Origin: an uncultured Clostridia bacterium
GTDB lineage: Bacteria; Bacillota; Clostridia; TANB77; CAG-508
NCBI GenBank assembly: GCA_934167225.1
Contig: CAKPLD010000003.1
Span: forward strand, 1-49,265
Reading direction: 5' to 3'
Length of the DNA stretch: 49,265 nt
Below the pieces are notes generated by a model that worked only from the letters and a program-made list of their open reading frames with translations, made no database searches and had not been told where the DNA came from. Position 1 is the first letter of the stretch. Each line of letters starts with the position of its first letter. This document shows, in pieces, positions 17,490 through 25,100 of the stretch. The position numbers were made by a program, and so were the translations under genes.

Positions 17490-18731
17490 TTATTTTTCAT
17501 ACTTTTTTAAAATTATACTTGCATTATGTCCACCAAACCCTAGTGAATTTGACATAACTATATTTAAATTTGCTTCTCTAATCTCATTTGGTACAATATC
17601 TAAATCACATTCCTCATCTTTAACTTTATAATTTATAGTTGGTGGAACCTTTTTTTCATTAATTGCTTGTGCACAAATTATAGCTTCTACTCCGCCTGCC
17701 GCACCTAACATATGACCCATGTTAGATTTTGTTGAACTCACCATAACTTTTTTACTTGCAACTTCTCCAAGTGCTGTTTTTATTGCCATTGTTTCCAAAC
17801 TGTCATTTAAATGCGTAGATGTACCATGAGCATTTATGTAATCTATTTCCTCTGGAGCAATTTGGGCATCTTCTATTGCTCTTTTCATTGCTCTTGCTCC
17901 ACCTTCTCCATTTGGTGCAGGTGATGTTATGTGATATGCATCTGATGTTGCTCCATAACCAATTACTTCTGCATATATTTTTGCTCCTCTTTTGATTGCA
18001 TGTTCCAACTCCTCTAAAACAAGAACTCCAGCTCCTTCGCCCATAACAAATCCGCTTCTTTCTTTATCAAATGGAATACTTGCTCTATTGGGATCTACTG
18101 CATATGATAAAGCCTTCATATTTTCAAATCCTGCAATACCAATCTCGCAAATAGAGCTTTCTGTTCCACCAGCCAAAATTACATCTTCTGCTCCATATTT
18201 TATTGTTCTATAAGCTTCTCCTATTGCATGTGTTGATGAACTACATGCTGAAACAGTTGAAATTGACTCTCCCTTTAGCCCTAATTCTATAGCAATATTT
18301 CCAGCTGGCATATTGCAAATTGACATTGGTATAAACATTGGTGAAATTCTACTATGTCCTTTAGTACAATTTATTTGGCATTGATCTTGAATTGTTTTTA
18401 ATCCTCCAATTCCCGAACCAACAAATACGCCTATTCTTTCAAAATCCGTATTTTCTTTATTTATTTTACTATCTTCAAATGCCTCTCTAGCTGCTATTAT
18501 TGCGTACTGAGAGCATTTATCCAATCTTTTAGCTTGTTTGGCATCAAAATAATCAAGTGGATTATAGTTTTTTAATTCTGCTACAAGTGATGTTTTATAT
18601 CCTGTTGCATCAAAATTTTTTATTGGAGCCACTCCGCATTTCTTTTGAATTATACCGTCCCATAATTCTTTTACATTATTTCCAATCGGTGTTATTGCAC
18701 CTATTCCCGTAATTACAACTCTTTTTTCCAT
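17490..18731 (-). CDS. fabF: 3-oxoacyl-[acyl-carrier-protein] synthase II
   Basis: 413 aa from the ATG at 18731 (GAAAGGA 7 nt upstream; a longer frame lacks a ribosome site). KRVVITGIGAITPIGNN at the start, catalytic Cys in STVSACSSSTHAIG, His residues in NAHGTSTHLND and NMGHMLGAAGG complete the Cys-His-His triad of condensing enzymes. It extends acyl-ACP with malonyl-ACP. No fabH or acpP is in the window. Confidence 0.97.
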   Translation of the reverse strand: MEKRVVITGIGAITPIGNNVKELWDGIIQKKCGVAPIKNFDATGYKTSLVAELKNYNPLDYFDAKQAKRLDKCSQYAIIAAREAFEDSKINKENTDFERIGVFVGSGIGGLKTIQDQCQINCTKGHSRISPMFIPMSICNMPAGNIAIELGLKGESISTVSACSSSTHAIGEAYRTIKYGAEDVILAGGTESSICEIGIAGFENMKALSYAVDPNRASIPFDKERSGFVMGEGAGVLVLEELEHAIKRGAKIYAEVIGYGATSDAYHITSPAPNGEGGARAMKRAIEDAQIAPEEIDYINAHGTSTHLNDSLETMAIKTALGEVASKKVMVSSTKSNMGHMLGAAGGVEAIICAQAINEKKVPPTINYKVKDEECDLDIVPNEIREANLNIVMSNSLGFGGHNASIILKKYEK

Positions 18732-18744
18732 TTTTAAATCCTTT

Positions 18745-19476
18745 CTACATAAGCATTCCGCCATCAACCTGAATAACCTGTCCTGTAATATATGAACTAT
18801 TTTCAGAAACTAAAAAATTAACTGCATTTGCTACATCTTCAGCCGTTCCCATTCTTTTTAAAGGAATGTTTTTACTAATTTCTTCTTTTATATCATCTTT
18901 TAAAACATCTGTCATACTTGTCTCTATAAATCCTGGTGCTACTGCATTTACCCTAATATTTCTAGATGCAACTTCCTTTGCTAAACTCTTAGTAAATCCA
19001 ATAATTCCCGCCTTAGATGCCGAATAATTTGTTTGCCCTGCATTTCCAGAAATTCCCACAACAGAAGAAATATTTACAATGTTTCCTTTCCTTGCTTTCA
19101 TCATATAATTAATAACATTTTTGGTAACATTAAATGTTCCAACTAAATTTGTATCTATAACCTGCTCAAAATCTTCCTTCTTCATTCTCATAAGAAGCAT
19201 ATCTTTTGTAATACCTGCGTTATTTACAAGCACTTCAATCGAACCTAATTTTTCTAGTACCTCTTTTACAAATCTTTCTGCATCTTCAAAATTTGAAACA
19301 TCTCCTTGCACCAATTCACATTTTACATTATTTGCTTCAATTTCTTTCTTTAAATCATTCAATTTTTCATCTTCTTTTCTATAATTAATCGCAATATTAT
19401 ACCCTTCTCGGCTTAATTTTATTGCAATTGCTTTTCCTATTCCTCTTGTCGCTCCTGTTATTAATGCTGTTGACAT
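18745..19476 (-). CDS. fabG: 3-oxoacyl-[acyl-carrier-protein] reductase
   Basis: 243 aa SDR. TGATRGIGKAIA is the NADPH motif, NNAGITKD the structural motif and YSASKAGIIGFTK the catalytic Tyr-x3-Lys. The C-terminal ITGQVIQVDGGM is typical FabG. ATG at 19476 after GGGAGG. Precedes fabF by 13 nt. Confidence 0.96.
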   Translation of the reverse strand: MSTALITGATRGIGKAIAIKLSREGYNIAINYRKEDEKLNDLKKEIEANNVKCELVQGDVSNFEDAERFVKEVLEKLGSIEVLVNNAGITKDMLLMRMKKEDFEQVIDTNLVGTFNVTKNVINYMMKARKGNIVNISSVVGISGNAGQTNYSASKAGIIGFTKSLAKEVASRNIRVNAVAPGFIETSMTDVLKDDIKEEISKNIPLKRMGTAEDVANAVNFLVSENSSYITGQVIQVDGGMLM

Positions 19477-19494
19477 TGTTTTTTCCTCCCTAGT

Positions 19495-19532
19495 ATAATA
19501 ATGTTAAGTCAAAAATAACCCGACATTATTAT
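19495..19532. promoter_or_regulatory. Inverted repeat upstream of fabG
   Basis: ATAATAATGT (19495-19504) pairs with ACATTATTAT (19523-19532) across 18 nt in the 142-bp fabD-fabG gap. No T-run follows on the minus strand, so it is more likely an operator or an mRNA structure than a terminator. It does not match the FapR operator as I know it. Confidence 0.4.
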
Positions 19533-19618
19533 CAAAATTTTTATTTTTTCCGTGATCATTCATTTCTCACACTTTAATATTAGACCAATGTTTGCATACA
19601 ATCCTAACATAAAAAAGA

Positions 19619-20476
19619 TTATATTCTTTTAACAAATCCACTCAAAGTCTTACCTGGCCCAACTTCAATAAAGTTATCAACACCAAGACTTTTCATATTT
19701 AATAAACTTTTAGAAAATCTAACCGGACTCATAATATGTCTAGCTAAAATATCTCTAACATCGTCATTATTATTATAAACTTCTCCATCTATATTTCTAA
19801 CAACTTTGCTTTCAAAATTATTAATCTTAACCTTATCCAATTCTTTCCTTAAAGCATCTGAACTTCTTTTCAATTTTTCTGTATGAAAAGGTCCTGAAGT
19901 TTTTAAAATTCTAATCTTTCTTATCCCCATCTCTTTTGCTAAATTCTGAAGTTCCATTATTCCTTCTTCGTCACCTGTAACAACAACCTGCCCAGGGCAA
20001 TTATAATTTGCAGGAACAGCAAAACCTTTTTTAACTTTACTGCACAAAGTCTCAATATCTTCGTCAGAAACGCCTAATACTGCTGCCATTTGCCAGTTAC
20101 CTTGTGGTGCTAAATCTTGCATAAATTCGCCTCTTTTTTGAACAAGTCTTACTCCATCCTCAAAAGAAAGTGCATTACTATATATTAAAGCTGTATATTC
20201 TCCCAAACTTAAACCTGCTGATATATCTGCTTTAACTCCCTTCTTCTTTAAAACTTCAAGTTCTGCCAAACTATTTGTAAGAACTGCAAGTTGGGTATAT
20301 TTGGTTTGATTTAGCACATCATCAGGTCCTTCGAAAGATATTTTCGCAATGTCTATTCCTGTTATGTCTTTTACTTTATCATAAATGCTTTTGTAATCTT
20401 CATCTGTCTCATATAATTCCTTACCCATTCCAACAAATTGTGAGCCTTGGCCAGGAAATAAAAAACCAATTTTCAT
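19619..20476 (-). CDS. fabD: Malonyl-CoA-acyl carrier protein transacylase
   Basis: 285 aa. FLFPGQGSQFVGMGKELY at the N-terminus, the nucleophile Ser in SAGLSLGEYTAL, and SGPFHTEKL with the catalytic His identify FabD. It loads malonyl onto ACP. Its ATG overlaps the birA stop by 4 bases, so the two are coupled. Confidence 0.96.
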   Translation of the reverse strand: MKIGFLFPGQGSQFVGMGKELYETDEDYKSIYDKVKDITGIDIAKISFEGPDDVLNQTKYTQLAVLTNSLAELEVLKKKGVKADISAGLSLGEYTALIYSNALSFEDGVRLVQKRGEFMQDLAPQGNWQMAAVLGVSDEDIETLCSKVKKGFAVPANYNCPGQVVVTGDEEGIMELQNLAKEMGIRKIRILKTSGPFHTEKLKRSSDALRKELDKVKINNFESKVVRNIDGEVYNNNDDVRDILARHIMSPVRFSKSLLNMKSLGVDNFIEVGPGKTLSGFVKRI

Positions 20477-21030
20477 TTCAAATATTCCTCCTTTTTTGTA
20501 ATACTTACAATCACCTTACTATTATCAACATCAATTTTGAACTCTTTTTTAATAGAAGTTGCAATTCCCTTAATTTCATCTGCAAACTTAATTTGATTAG
20601 TATTAATTCCAATTCCAATAACAACACATCTAACCAATCCATTCTGCAACTTAGTTTCAGTAAGTATTCCTCCCAATTTTCTACCATTTAGGTAAATATC
20701 ATTAGGAAACTTTATATCTAAATTAATATCATAAATTTTTTTAAATACTTTAACAACTCTCTTAGCAATCTGGATAGTCAAACCATCTAAATCATCAATC
20801 TTGCAATTTCTTTTACTTAAATCAAAATAAACTGAAAAAGCAATATTGTTTTCTTCGTCTGTATGCCAAGCCCTTCCATGTGTTCCTATTGCTGATGTTT
20901 GAATGTCTGCTATAATCATGGTTCTATCCATAATTGTTCCATTTTCAAATCTTCTCCAAATTTCTTTTTGAGTCGAATCTATTGTTTTATAATGAAATAC
21001 CTTAAAATCGTTTAAACTATATTCCCTCAT
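20473..21030 (-). CDS. birA: Biotin-[acetyl-CoA-carboxylase] ligase (no DNA-binding domain)
   Basis: 185 aa; contains only the ligase catalytic part, without the HTH of bifunctional BirA. Visible: YKTIDSTQKEIWRRF, a GRGRxGRxW-like segment written THGRAWHTDEENNIAFS, PNDIYLNGRKLGGILTE and VIGIGINTNQ. The usual short C-terminal domain appears reduced. It attaches biotin to AccB of the same operon. Overlaps the upstream gene by 14 bases. Confidence 0.9.
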   Translation of the reverse strand: MREYSLNDFKVFHYKTIDSTQKEIWRRFENGTIMDRTMIIADIQTSAIGTHGRAWHTDEENNIAFSVYFDLSKRNCKIDDLDGLTIQIAKRVVKVFKKIYDINLDIKFPNDIYLNGRKLGGILTETKLQNGLVRCVVIGIGINTNQIKFADEIKGIATSIKKEFKIDVDNSKVIVSITKKEEYLK

Positions 21031-22747
21031 TTTTCTTTTCTTCCTCTAAAATTTTTTCCAAATTTTGCTGTCTTTTTAATTTATTTGTAGTTGTTTTTAT
21101 AAGAGGTTCCTTAGTTAAAGAAAATCCTCTAATAGCCTTATATTTTGGCATAAGACTGTTTATTTCTCTTATTTTCTTAGCAATTTCGTCATGAATTTCT
21201 TTTTTATTTTTAACTTTATATGCATTTTTTACAATTTCTTCATCATAAACTATTTTTGCATAAATTTTAATATTTTCCCTATCATCTGAAAGTGGTCTTC
21301 CATATACAAAAGATTCTTCTACTCCCTCTATTTTATTTATAAGATTTTCCATTTCTTCTGGATAAATATTTTTACCATTTTTTAAAACAATAACATTCTT
21401 TTTTCTTCCACAAATAAAAATATATCCTTCATCATCAATTTTTGCCAAATCCCCTGTATAAAACCAACCATCAACAATAGCTTTTTTTGTTGCGTCCTTA
21501 TTTTTATAATACCCAATCATTATGTTAGGACCTTTTACAATAAGTTCTCCAATTCCCTCTTTGTTGCAATCTATTACCTTTGCTTCAACAGAAGGAACTG
21601 TCTTACCAATAGAACCAACTTTGTGATATTTCTTATTGCCAATACCTATAACAGGCGAAGTTTCTGTAAGTCCATAGCCTTGAACTAAATTTAGTCCTAG
21701 CTTTCTATATTTTTCCTCTATTTCTTTATCCAAACTCGCTGCCCCACTAATTAAAAGTTTTATATTTCCACCTAACATGTCGTGTATATTTCTAAATACT
21801 TTTTTCTTTTCTTCCATTGAAGAATTTTTGTATTTTTCTTCATTTTCAAGTATTTCCTCTAAATTATCACTTTTTGAAATTTCTCTTCTAATTATTTTAA
21901 AAATTCTTTCATAAATTGCAGGAACAGATGCCATTACACTTACTTTATATTCTCTTAAATTTTCTACGATATATCTTATTCCATCTGCAAACACAGTTTG
22001 TGCCCCAACATATAGCGAAAATAAAAATCCAACTGTACATTCAAACACATGGTGCAATGGTAAAAAAGATAAAAATACATCATTTGAGTTTATATCTAAA
22101 ACAGATGCTATATCCATTAAATTTGATACCAAATTTTTATGCGAAAGAGCAACTATTTTAGAATCTGATGTAGTTCCTGATGTAAATAACATTATTGACA
22201 TTTTTTCATTATCAATTACAGCATCTATAAAGTTTGTATCTCCTTCATCTATCAATTTTTTTCCTTCTTTTATTAGCTCTTTTTGCGAATATATCCCCTC
22301 TGTATGATGTTCTAAATCCATAGATATTAGTGTTTTTATTTTGCCAATTCCTCTTCCTACTATTGTTTTTAAAGATTCCATATATTTATCTGAAAAGAAA
22401 ATAGCTTCCACTTCTGAACGTTCTATTACTTTTTCCAATTCATTTTGAGGCAAAGATTTATCTAATGGTACCACTATTCCTGTGCCACACACAATTGATA
22501 AATATGCTACTTCCCATTCATATCTGTTTTCTCCAATTACTGCTATCCTTTTATCTTTCAATCCTAAATCTATTAATCTTGTTCCTAAGCAATTTATCAT
22601 TTGTCTTATTTGTTTATGTGTATATGTTTTATATCGATTGTCTTTTTTTATTTTATATGCTATTTTATCTCCATATTTTTCACCAGATTTTTTTAGCATA
22701 TCTTTTAAATCTTTTACTTCTTGATATTTATATAATTTTTCTGACAT
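21017..22747 (-). CDS. AMP-dependent acyl-CoA/acyl-ACP synthetase-like enzyme (copy 1)
   Basis: 576 aa ANL-superfamily enzyme. MLFTSGTTSDSKIVALSHKN is the phosphate loop, QGYGLTETSPV the second adenylate motif, and GWFYTGDLAKIDDEGYIFI plus GRKKNVIVLKNGKNIYPEE the hinge and C-terminal motifs. It activates a carboxylic acid (likely long-chain) with ATP. As first gene of the fab/acc operon it may recycle exogenous fatty acids (inference). A paralog of equal length is at 34323-36047. ATG at 22747 with AAAGGAGGAG. Confidence 0.9.
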   Translation of the reverse strand: MSEKLYKYQEVKDLKDMLKKSGEKYGDKIAYKIKKDNRYKTYTHKQIRQMINCLGTRLIDLGLKDKRIAVIGENRYEWEVAYLSIVCGTGIVVPLDKSLPQNELEKVIERSEVEAIFFSDKYMESLKTIVGRGIGKIKTLISMDLEHHTEGIYSQKELIKEGKKLIDEGDTNFIDAVIDNEKMSIMLFTSGTTSDSKIVALSHKNLVSNLMDIASVLDINSNDVFLSFLPLHHVFECTVGFLFSLYVGAQTVFADGIRYIVENLREYKVSVMASVPAIYERIFKIIRREISKSDNLEEILENEEKYKNSSMEEKKKVFRNIHDMLGGNIKLLISGAASLDKEIEEKYRKLGLNLVQGYGLTETSPVIGIGNKKYHKVGSIGKTVPSVEAKVIDCNKEGIGELIVKGPNIMIGYYKNKDATKKAIVDGWFYTGDLAKIDDEGYIFICGRKKNVIVLKNGKNIYPEEMENLINKIEGVEESFVYGRPLSDDRENIKIYAKIVYDEEIVKNAYKVKNKKEIHDEIAKKIREINSLMPKYKAIRGFSLTKEPLIKTTTNKLKRQQNLEKILEEEKKNEGI

Positions 22748-22890
22748 TTGCTCTCCTCCTTTGTCCGATATAGTTATAACATATTTCTATTTTGTTTGTA
22801 ATTGGACTGGGAGGTCAGTATAAAAATTTTGACATATTTTTAAACAAATGCTATCATTATAAAAACAAATATATAGAGGAGATGAAAATA

Positions 22891-23371
22891 TTGAATACAA
22901 ATCAAAATCTTTGGAACGATATAGTTAAATTACTTATAGAAAAAAAGCTAACCATTTCAACTATGGAAAGTTGTACAGGCGGAGGTATAGCAAATGAAAT
23001 AACCAATATTTCTGGAGCCTCATCTGTATTAAGAGAAAGCTATGTTACATATTGTAATGAAGCTAAAATTAATTTAGGTGTATCTTCTGATACAATCAAA
23101 AAATTTACAGTATATAGTCAAGAAACTGCAACAGAAATGGCAAAAGCCGTAAAAAGAAAAGCAAACTCAGATATTGCAATCGGTGTTACACGGACAATTA
23201 GGAAGAATAGATCCTAACAACCCAAATCCACAACTAAATCACGTTTGGTTTACAATTGTTTATAAAAACACTGTTATTGAAAACGAATTACAAGTTTCTA
23301 ATTGTGAAAGAAGCAAACAAAAAGCTATGATTATTGACAATATAGCATTCACACTTCTTAAACTGCTTTAA
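22891..23371 (+). CDS. pncC: CinA C-terminal-domain nicotinamide-nucleotide amidase, one +1 shift at CGG
   Basis: Stand-alone CinA C-terminal domain. Start TTG at 22891 (GAGGAG 9 nt upstream); an ATG at 22882 abuts the SD and is less likely. STMESCTGGGIANEITNISG contains the catalytic Ser/Thr region; YVTYCNEAKINLGV follows. At GVT the next codon is CGG (23191-23193); skipping the C gives G-Q-L-G-R-I-D-P-N-N-P, the CinA GxTGxAGPxG region in variant form, then HVWFTIVY to the stop at 23371. 481 nt equals 160 codons plus one skipped base (159 aa). The family deamidates nicotinamide mononucleotide. Single-gene unit with a terminator at 23380. Confidence 0.85.
23191..23193 (+). other. CGG +1 recoding site in pncC
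   Basis: ACA CGG A at codon 101. Unshifted reading stops eight codons later; shifted reading keeps the conserved GVTG Gly. Confidence 0.75.
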
Positions 23372-23379
23372 CATTTACT

Positions 23380-23419
23380 AAAATAGAGAATAGCTATTTA
23401 TATAACTATCCTCTATTTT
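23380..23419. terminator. Bidirectional terminator
   Basis: AAAATAGAGAATAG (23380-23393) pairs with CTATCCTCTATTTT (23406-23419) with one mismatch, between convergent pncC and the peroxiredoxin gene. Confidence 0.8.
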
Positions 23420-23424
23420 TTATT

Positions 23425-24039
23425 TTAATTTTTTTCATTTTTCCAAGAATCCATCAGTTCTGGATATGTTTTTGGAGCAGGTTTAATCACAGGCTGACCT
23501 GGAATCCAATTTACTGGTATTAATGTTTTTGTAGAATCAGCCATTTGAAGTGCTTGCAGTATTCTTATTATTTCTGCTATATTTCTTCCTACATTTGGTG
23601 GATATACTAATATTATTCTTACAATTCCATCTGGGTCAATTATTATAACATCTCTTACCGTTTGAGTATTACTTATATCTTTTGATACCATTCCATATAA
23701 TCTTGCTATTTCCCCACTTCTATCTGCTATTATTGGAAATGGTAAGACTATTCCCGTTTTTTGATATATGTCGTTCATCCATGCTAAATGCGAACTATTA
23801 CTATCTATGCTTAACCCTAGTAGTTCTGTATTTATTTTTTGAAAATGCTCATATGTTTTGGCAAATGCTATCATTTCTGTTGTACATACAGGCATAAAGT
23901 CTCCTGGATGGCTAAAGAATACTAACCATTTTCCTTTATAATCTTTTAAACTCCTTTCACCATATGTAGTTATCGCTTGGAAATCTGGGGCTTTTTGCCC
24001 TATCTTGATGTTTGAATTCATCATTAATTCATAATCCAT
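23425..24039 (-). CDS. Peroxiredoxin (AhpC/TSA family, Prx6-like)
   Basis: 204 aa. The thioredoxin-fold peroxidase motif HPGDFMPVCTTEMIAF places the peroxidatic Cys at residue 52; the Pro-x3-(T/S)-x2-Cys signature is PVCTTE preceded by Pro-rich PGDFMP. The C-terminal YPPNVGRNIAEIIRILQALQ and the long tail place it near the Prx6/1-Cys type. It reduces peroxides. Upstream on the same strand are a 51-bp repeat, a tiny ORF and a strong promoter (24263-24292), which may drive it. Confidence 0.94.
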   Translation of the reverse strand: MDYELMMNSNIKIGQKAPDFQAITTYGERSLKDYKGKWLVFFSHPGDFMPVCTTEMIAFAKTYEHFQKINTELLGLSIDSNSSHLAWMNDIYQKTGIVLPFPIIADRSGEIARLYGMVSKDISNTQTVRDVIIIDPDGIVRIILVYPPNVGRNIAEIIRILQALQMADSTKTLIPVNWIPGQPVIKPAPKTYPELMDSWKNEKN

Positions 24040-24050
24040 AAAAAACTTCC

Positions 24051-24101
24051 TTTCATACTTTTGTATATTGTATGAAGAAAAAAATTTTTGTTTACAATTT
24101 A
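24051..24101. repeat. 51-bp direct repeat, copy 1
   Basis: Identical to 24341-24391. Contains the dyad TTCATAC / GTATGAA separated by 11 nt. Lies just upstream of the peroxiredoxin start. Confidence 0.9.
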
Positions 24102-24106
24102 TTATC

Positions 24107-24196
24107 CTACAGTTTTATTAAATCTTTGTAATTTGCAGGAAATCCCATTTTGTATAGAACTTTCTCAATTGATATTGTTTTTAATACTTTTTCCAC
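24107..24196 (-). CDS. 29-aa ORF inside the repeat-bounded cassette
   Basis: GTG start at 24196 after a strong AAGGAGG; 30 codons including TAG at 24107. Product begins MEKVLKTISIEKVLYKMGF and ends DLIKL. I do not recognise it. It has a consensus promoter and a structured leader, and is followed by the peroxiredoxin gene. It could be a leader peptide, a small functional peptide, or the remnant of a longer gene cut by the repeat. Confidence 0.5.
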   Translation of the reverse strand: MEKVLKTISIEKVLYKMGFPANYKDLIKL

Positions 24197-24219
24197 TATT
24201 TCCTCCTTAATGCAAAATG

Positions 24220-24246
24220 ACCTCGGGCCCGTAGGTTATCCGAGGT
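24220..24246 (-). promoter_or_regulatory. GC-rich leader hairpin before the 29-aa ORF
   Basis: A 7-bp stem ACCTCGG/CCGAGGT encloses a 13-nt loop (ATAACCTACGGGC on the minus strand) in the 5' leader, between the promoter and the ribosome site. It is the most GC-rich patch around. I could not match it to a known riboswitch. Confidence 0.45.
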
Positions 24247-24262
24247 TCGATCTACTATAGAT

Positions 24263-24292
24263 AGTATAACATTTATATTTTTGTTTTGTCAA
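24263..24292 (-). promoter_or_regulatory. Sigma-A promoter of the cassette / peroxiredoxin
   Basis: Minus strand TTGACA (24292-24287), 18 bp, TATACT (24268-24263); start expected near 24256. Confidence 0.7.
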
Positions 24293-24340
24293 TAGAAATG
24301 TTATATTTTCTATTAATATTAGTATGTTATATTATTCAAT

Positions 24341-24391
24341 TTTCATACTTTTGTATATTGTATGAAGAAAAAAATTTTTGTTTACAATTTA
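24341..24391. repeat. 51-bp direct repeat, copy 2
   Basis: Identical to 24051-24101; one end coincides exactly with the mntP stop codon. The two copies bound a 239-bp segment. Confidence 0.9.
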
Positions 24392-24955
24392 AAATGATAT
24401 TACACCCAAATGTTCTAATAAAATTTTAATTCCAAGTAAAACCAAAATAACTCCGCCAACTAATTCGGCTTTGCTTTCATATTTATCACCAAATTTATTT
24501 CCAATTTTTGTTCCAGCAACAACCAAAACAAAAGTAATAATTCCAATTAAACTAACTGCTAAAATTAAATTCACTTTCAAGAATGCAAAAGTAATTCCTA
24601 CTGCTAACGCATCTATACTAGTTGCAATTGCAAGGACAATCATTGTTTTTAAACTAACATCATCATTTCTATTTTCGCTATCATCTCCAAAAGATTCCTT
24701 TATCATGCCACCTCCTATAATTGTTAACAATAAAAATGCAATCCAGTGGTCTATACTTGTTATTAAATTTTGAAATGCAGATCCTAGAAAAAAGCCAATG
24801 GTAGGCATTAAAGCTTGAAATCCACCAAAATATAGGCCTATGATTATTGCCTTTTTCCAATTCATTTTCTTCATTGATATGCCTTTACAAATTGATACTG
24901 CAAATGCATCCATTGCAAGGCCTATACTTAATAATAATAATTCTACTATTCCCAT
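24389..24955 (-). CDS. mntP: Manganese efflux pump MntP
   Basis: 188 aa with six hydrophobic segments. GLAMDAFAVSICKGI in TM1 and the mirrored IATSIDALAVGITFA in TM4 show the internal repeat of the family, with membrane-embedded Asp residues in both. It exports Mn2+. No yybP-ykoY (Mn) riboswitch is visible in the 145 bp upstream. The last three bases of the gene are inside the direct repeat. Confidence 0.95.
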   Translation of the reverse strand: MGIVELLLLSIGLAMDAFAVSICKGISMKKMNWKKAIIIGLYFGGFQALMPTIGFFLGSAFQNLITSIDHWIAFLLLTIIGGGMIKESFGDDSENRNDDVSLKTMIVLAIATSIDALAVGITFAFLKVNLILAVSLIGIITFVLVVAGTKIGNKFGDKYESKAELVGGVILVLLGIKILLEHLGVISF

Positions 24956-25055
24956 TTTTTATTCCTTCCTTTTTATTTATATTAGTTTTATATGTAAAAA
25001 AGACTTTGTTTTGTGATTTTTTAGTAAGTCTTTTATTATATTTATATAAGCGTTT

Positions 25056-25092
25056 CAAAGACGATGATTATGCAAAATAATCATCGTCTTTG
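25056..25092 (-). terminator. Terminator of the beta-CASP gene
   Basis: A perfect 15-bp stem CAAAGACGATGATTA (25056-25070) with TAATCATCGTCTTTG (25078-25092) and a 7-nt loop, right after the gene. A second weaker hairpin with a T-run follows near 25000-25035. Confidence 0.75.
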
Positions 25093-25100
25093 TGGAGAAT

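Noticed and set aside
24211..24260. tRNA-like sequence (GGTTCGATC next to a GC-rich stem)
   Set aside because: No acceptor stem, anticodon arm or D arm can be paired on either strand; only a 7-bp hairpin is real.
24956..25055. yybP-ykoY manganese riboswitch before mntP
   Set aside because: The upstream region is short, AT-rich and shows none of the conserved stem-junction pieces.
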